A DNA stretch of 64,000 nucleotides from Inia geoffrensis (lineage: Eukaryota; Chordata; Mammalia; Artiodactyla; Iniidae): assembly GCA_036417435.1 (NCBI GenBank), contig CM070903.1:61046001-61110000 (forward strand), given 5' to 3'. The notes under the pieces are model-generated. The model was not told the origin of the DNA. It saw nothing but the letters and a program-made list of their open reading frames with translations, and ran no database searches. Of this stretch, positions 62,567 through 64,000 are shown one piece after another; position 1 is the stretch's first letter; each line of letters begins with the position of its first letter. The position numbers and the translations under genes are program-made.

Positions 62567-63650
62567 GATCTGACTGTAATGAACTTAGAGGCCAGCATGA
62601 TATAATTGAACAAATTGGAGATCAGGAACAAAACATCTGGGATAGAGTAAGCGCTCTGCCCCTGGTGACTTCACTGTGTAGTGCTCTTGAGTATGTTGTT
62701 TAACCTGTTCGGCCTCAGGTGGCTCACTTGTAAAATTCGAGATTGGGCCATAGTATCGCAGCACCAGGGTGTCTTGAATCAAGACAAAAGAGGTTTATGG
62801 CTAGCAAGTGCTCATAATTTACAGTCCTGAAAGCTTTGTGTCAGTCATAAGAGAGTATGTTACATGGGGAACACCTTCCCTTAACATTGTCCCAGTTGTA
62901 AAAAGGTTGAAAAGTTCTAGATAAGAGGACATAATATTTATACTATTGGAAAATTATTTTGATGCTTTCCCGCAAATAAAAAAAATTGTGAAAACTTTAC
63001 AAGAGGATACAAGAAAGTGAACCAAAGTTTATTAATGTTCCCCCCCCCCCGAAGTTGATTTCTTTTAGACCCTATCCATTTAATCTTGTGCTACTTAATA
63101 GACTGGCTAGTGTCTTTCTGACAGTAGGACTTTAATTTAAATGAATATGATTAAATCACCGTAGCAACTGATACTGAGATCAAAAGCTACAGATTTTCGA
63201 TTTCCATCTTATAAACATGGGAATCTTGTTACATTTGTTTTATTTTTTTATTTTAAAATCAAAATATTTAATCCTAGTATGTGGGAGATGAGTTTTATCA
63301 TTAACTTTTAAATCCTAATGTAACAATAAAAACGATGTGAAATGAAGAAATGACATTTAAAATGAAGTTAATAGCAAATAACTATTTATGCTTTGCCCTT
63401 TATCGGTTAGCAAAAATACATAGCAGAAGAAAAAAACCCAACATCAAAACCTTTTTTTTTTCCTGACTAAAGTAATGGTATAGTCCCCGTGGATTAGGTC
63501 CCAGAGCAAGAGCATACAGAGATCTGCAGCAGATGCATTTATTTAGTGTTAACTTCTCTTAGTGATGTAGAGCTAGCAACTATTGGGAGTAGAAAAAAGC
63601 CTTTGAGATTTTCTGTTATGTATGTTTAGAAGATGATGACATCCTTTACT
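62567..63650. other. GRAMD1C intron 2, no gene seen
   Basis: AT-rich. A run of ten C at about 63041-63050 and some A-runs are low-complexity. GRAMD1C exon 3 is not seen before the window ends. Confidence 0.45.
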
Positions 63651-63651
63651 G

Positions 63652-64000
63652 GATTTTTAAAAATTTTTATTGGAGTATAGGTGATTTACAATGTTGTGTT
63701 AGTTTCAGGCATACAGCAAAGTGAATCAGTTATGTACATACATGTATCCACTCTTTTTGTTTTCTTTAGATTCTTTTCCATATAGGCCATTACTGAGTAT
63801 TGAATAGAGTTCCTTGTGCTATACAGCAGGTTCTTATTAGTTATCTATTTTATGTATAGTAGTGTGTACAGGTCAATCCCAATCTCGCAGTTTATCCCTC
63901 CCCACCCCTTATTCCCTGGGAACCATAAGTTTGTTTTCTACATCCGTGACTCTACTTCTGTTTTGTAAATAAGCTCATTTGTACCCTTTTTTTTTAGATT
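63652..64000 (-). mobile_element. L1 3' end (minus), running off the window
   Basis: 'aaatttttattggagtatag', 'gtgatttacaatgttgtgtt', 'gtgtacaggtcaatcccaat' is L1 3' UTR complement, cut by the window edge. Confidence 0.9.

Overview
This window is vertebrate nuclear DNA. It has split exons with GT-AG introns, about 42% GC by eye, a CpG-island promoter, and dense interspersed repeats. The repeats point to a cetacean: about 11 copies of a short tRNA-Glu-derived SINE of the CHR-2 type and 5 longer CHR-1-type copies, many with perfect target-site duplications (TSDs), plus L1 3' ends of the cetartiodactyl type. I see no BovB or primate Alu. Species cannot be named from the sequence alone.

Layout. 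Bases 1-2639 are intron 1 of ATP6V1A; its non-coding exon 1 lies left of the window. From 2640 to about 33022, on the + strand, lie exons 2-15 of ATP6V1A, the catalytic A subunit of the V1 sector of the vacuolar H+-ATPase. The 14 coding segments sum to 1854 nt, an intact 617-residue frame plus stop, with every junction in phase. A 3'UTR of about 2.1 kb follows, with a strong poly(A) signal at 33001 and a possible proximal one at 32169. Intron 3 (9881-11693) has the hallmarks of a U12-type (minor spliceosome) intron.

From about 33.0 to 53.8 kb is intergenic DNA made mostly of repeats: CHR SINEs, MIR, L2, L1 and MaLR LTRs. At 53.86-54.12 kb is a CpG island with a strong CTCF-like motif. It holds the first coding exon of GRAMD1C (Aster-C, an ER sterol transporter), also on the + strand. 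Exon 2 is at 59766. The rest of GRAMD1C lies to the right of the window. The ATP6V1A-GRAMD1C order is the one I recall for human 3q13. Intron 1 of GRAMD1C carries a decayed antisense endogenous-retrovirus pol region (about 55.4-57.95 kb, possibly extending to 59.25 kb), itself hit by two L1 fragments.

The two genes are neighbours but not partners in one pathway: ATP6V1A drives organelle acidification, and GRAMD1C moves sterol at ER-plasma membrane contacts. I found no novel gene system. The most unusual points are the minor-class intron, a nested L1-in-L1 with a 16-bp TSD, a mosaic CHR-1/CHR-2 SINE, an uncertain splice donor at GRAMD1C exon 2, and the ERV remnant with a broken reverse-transcriptase active site.
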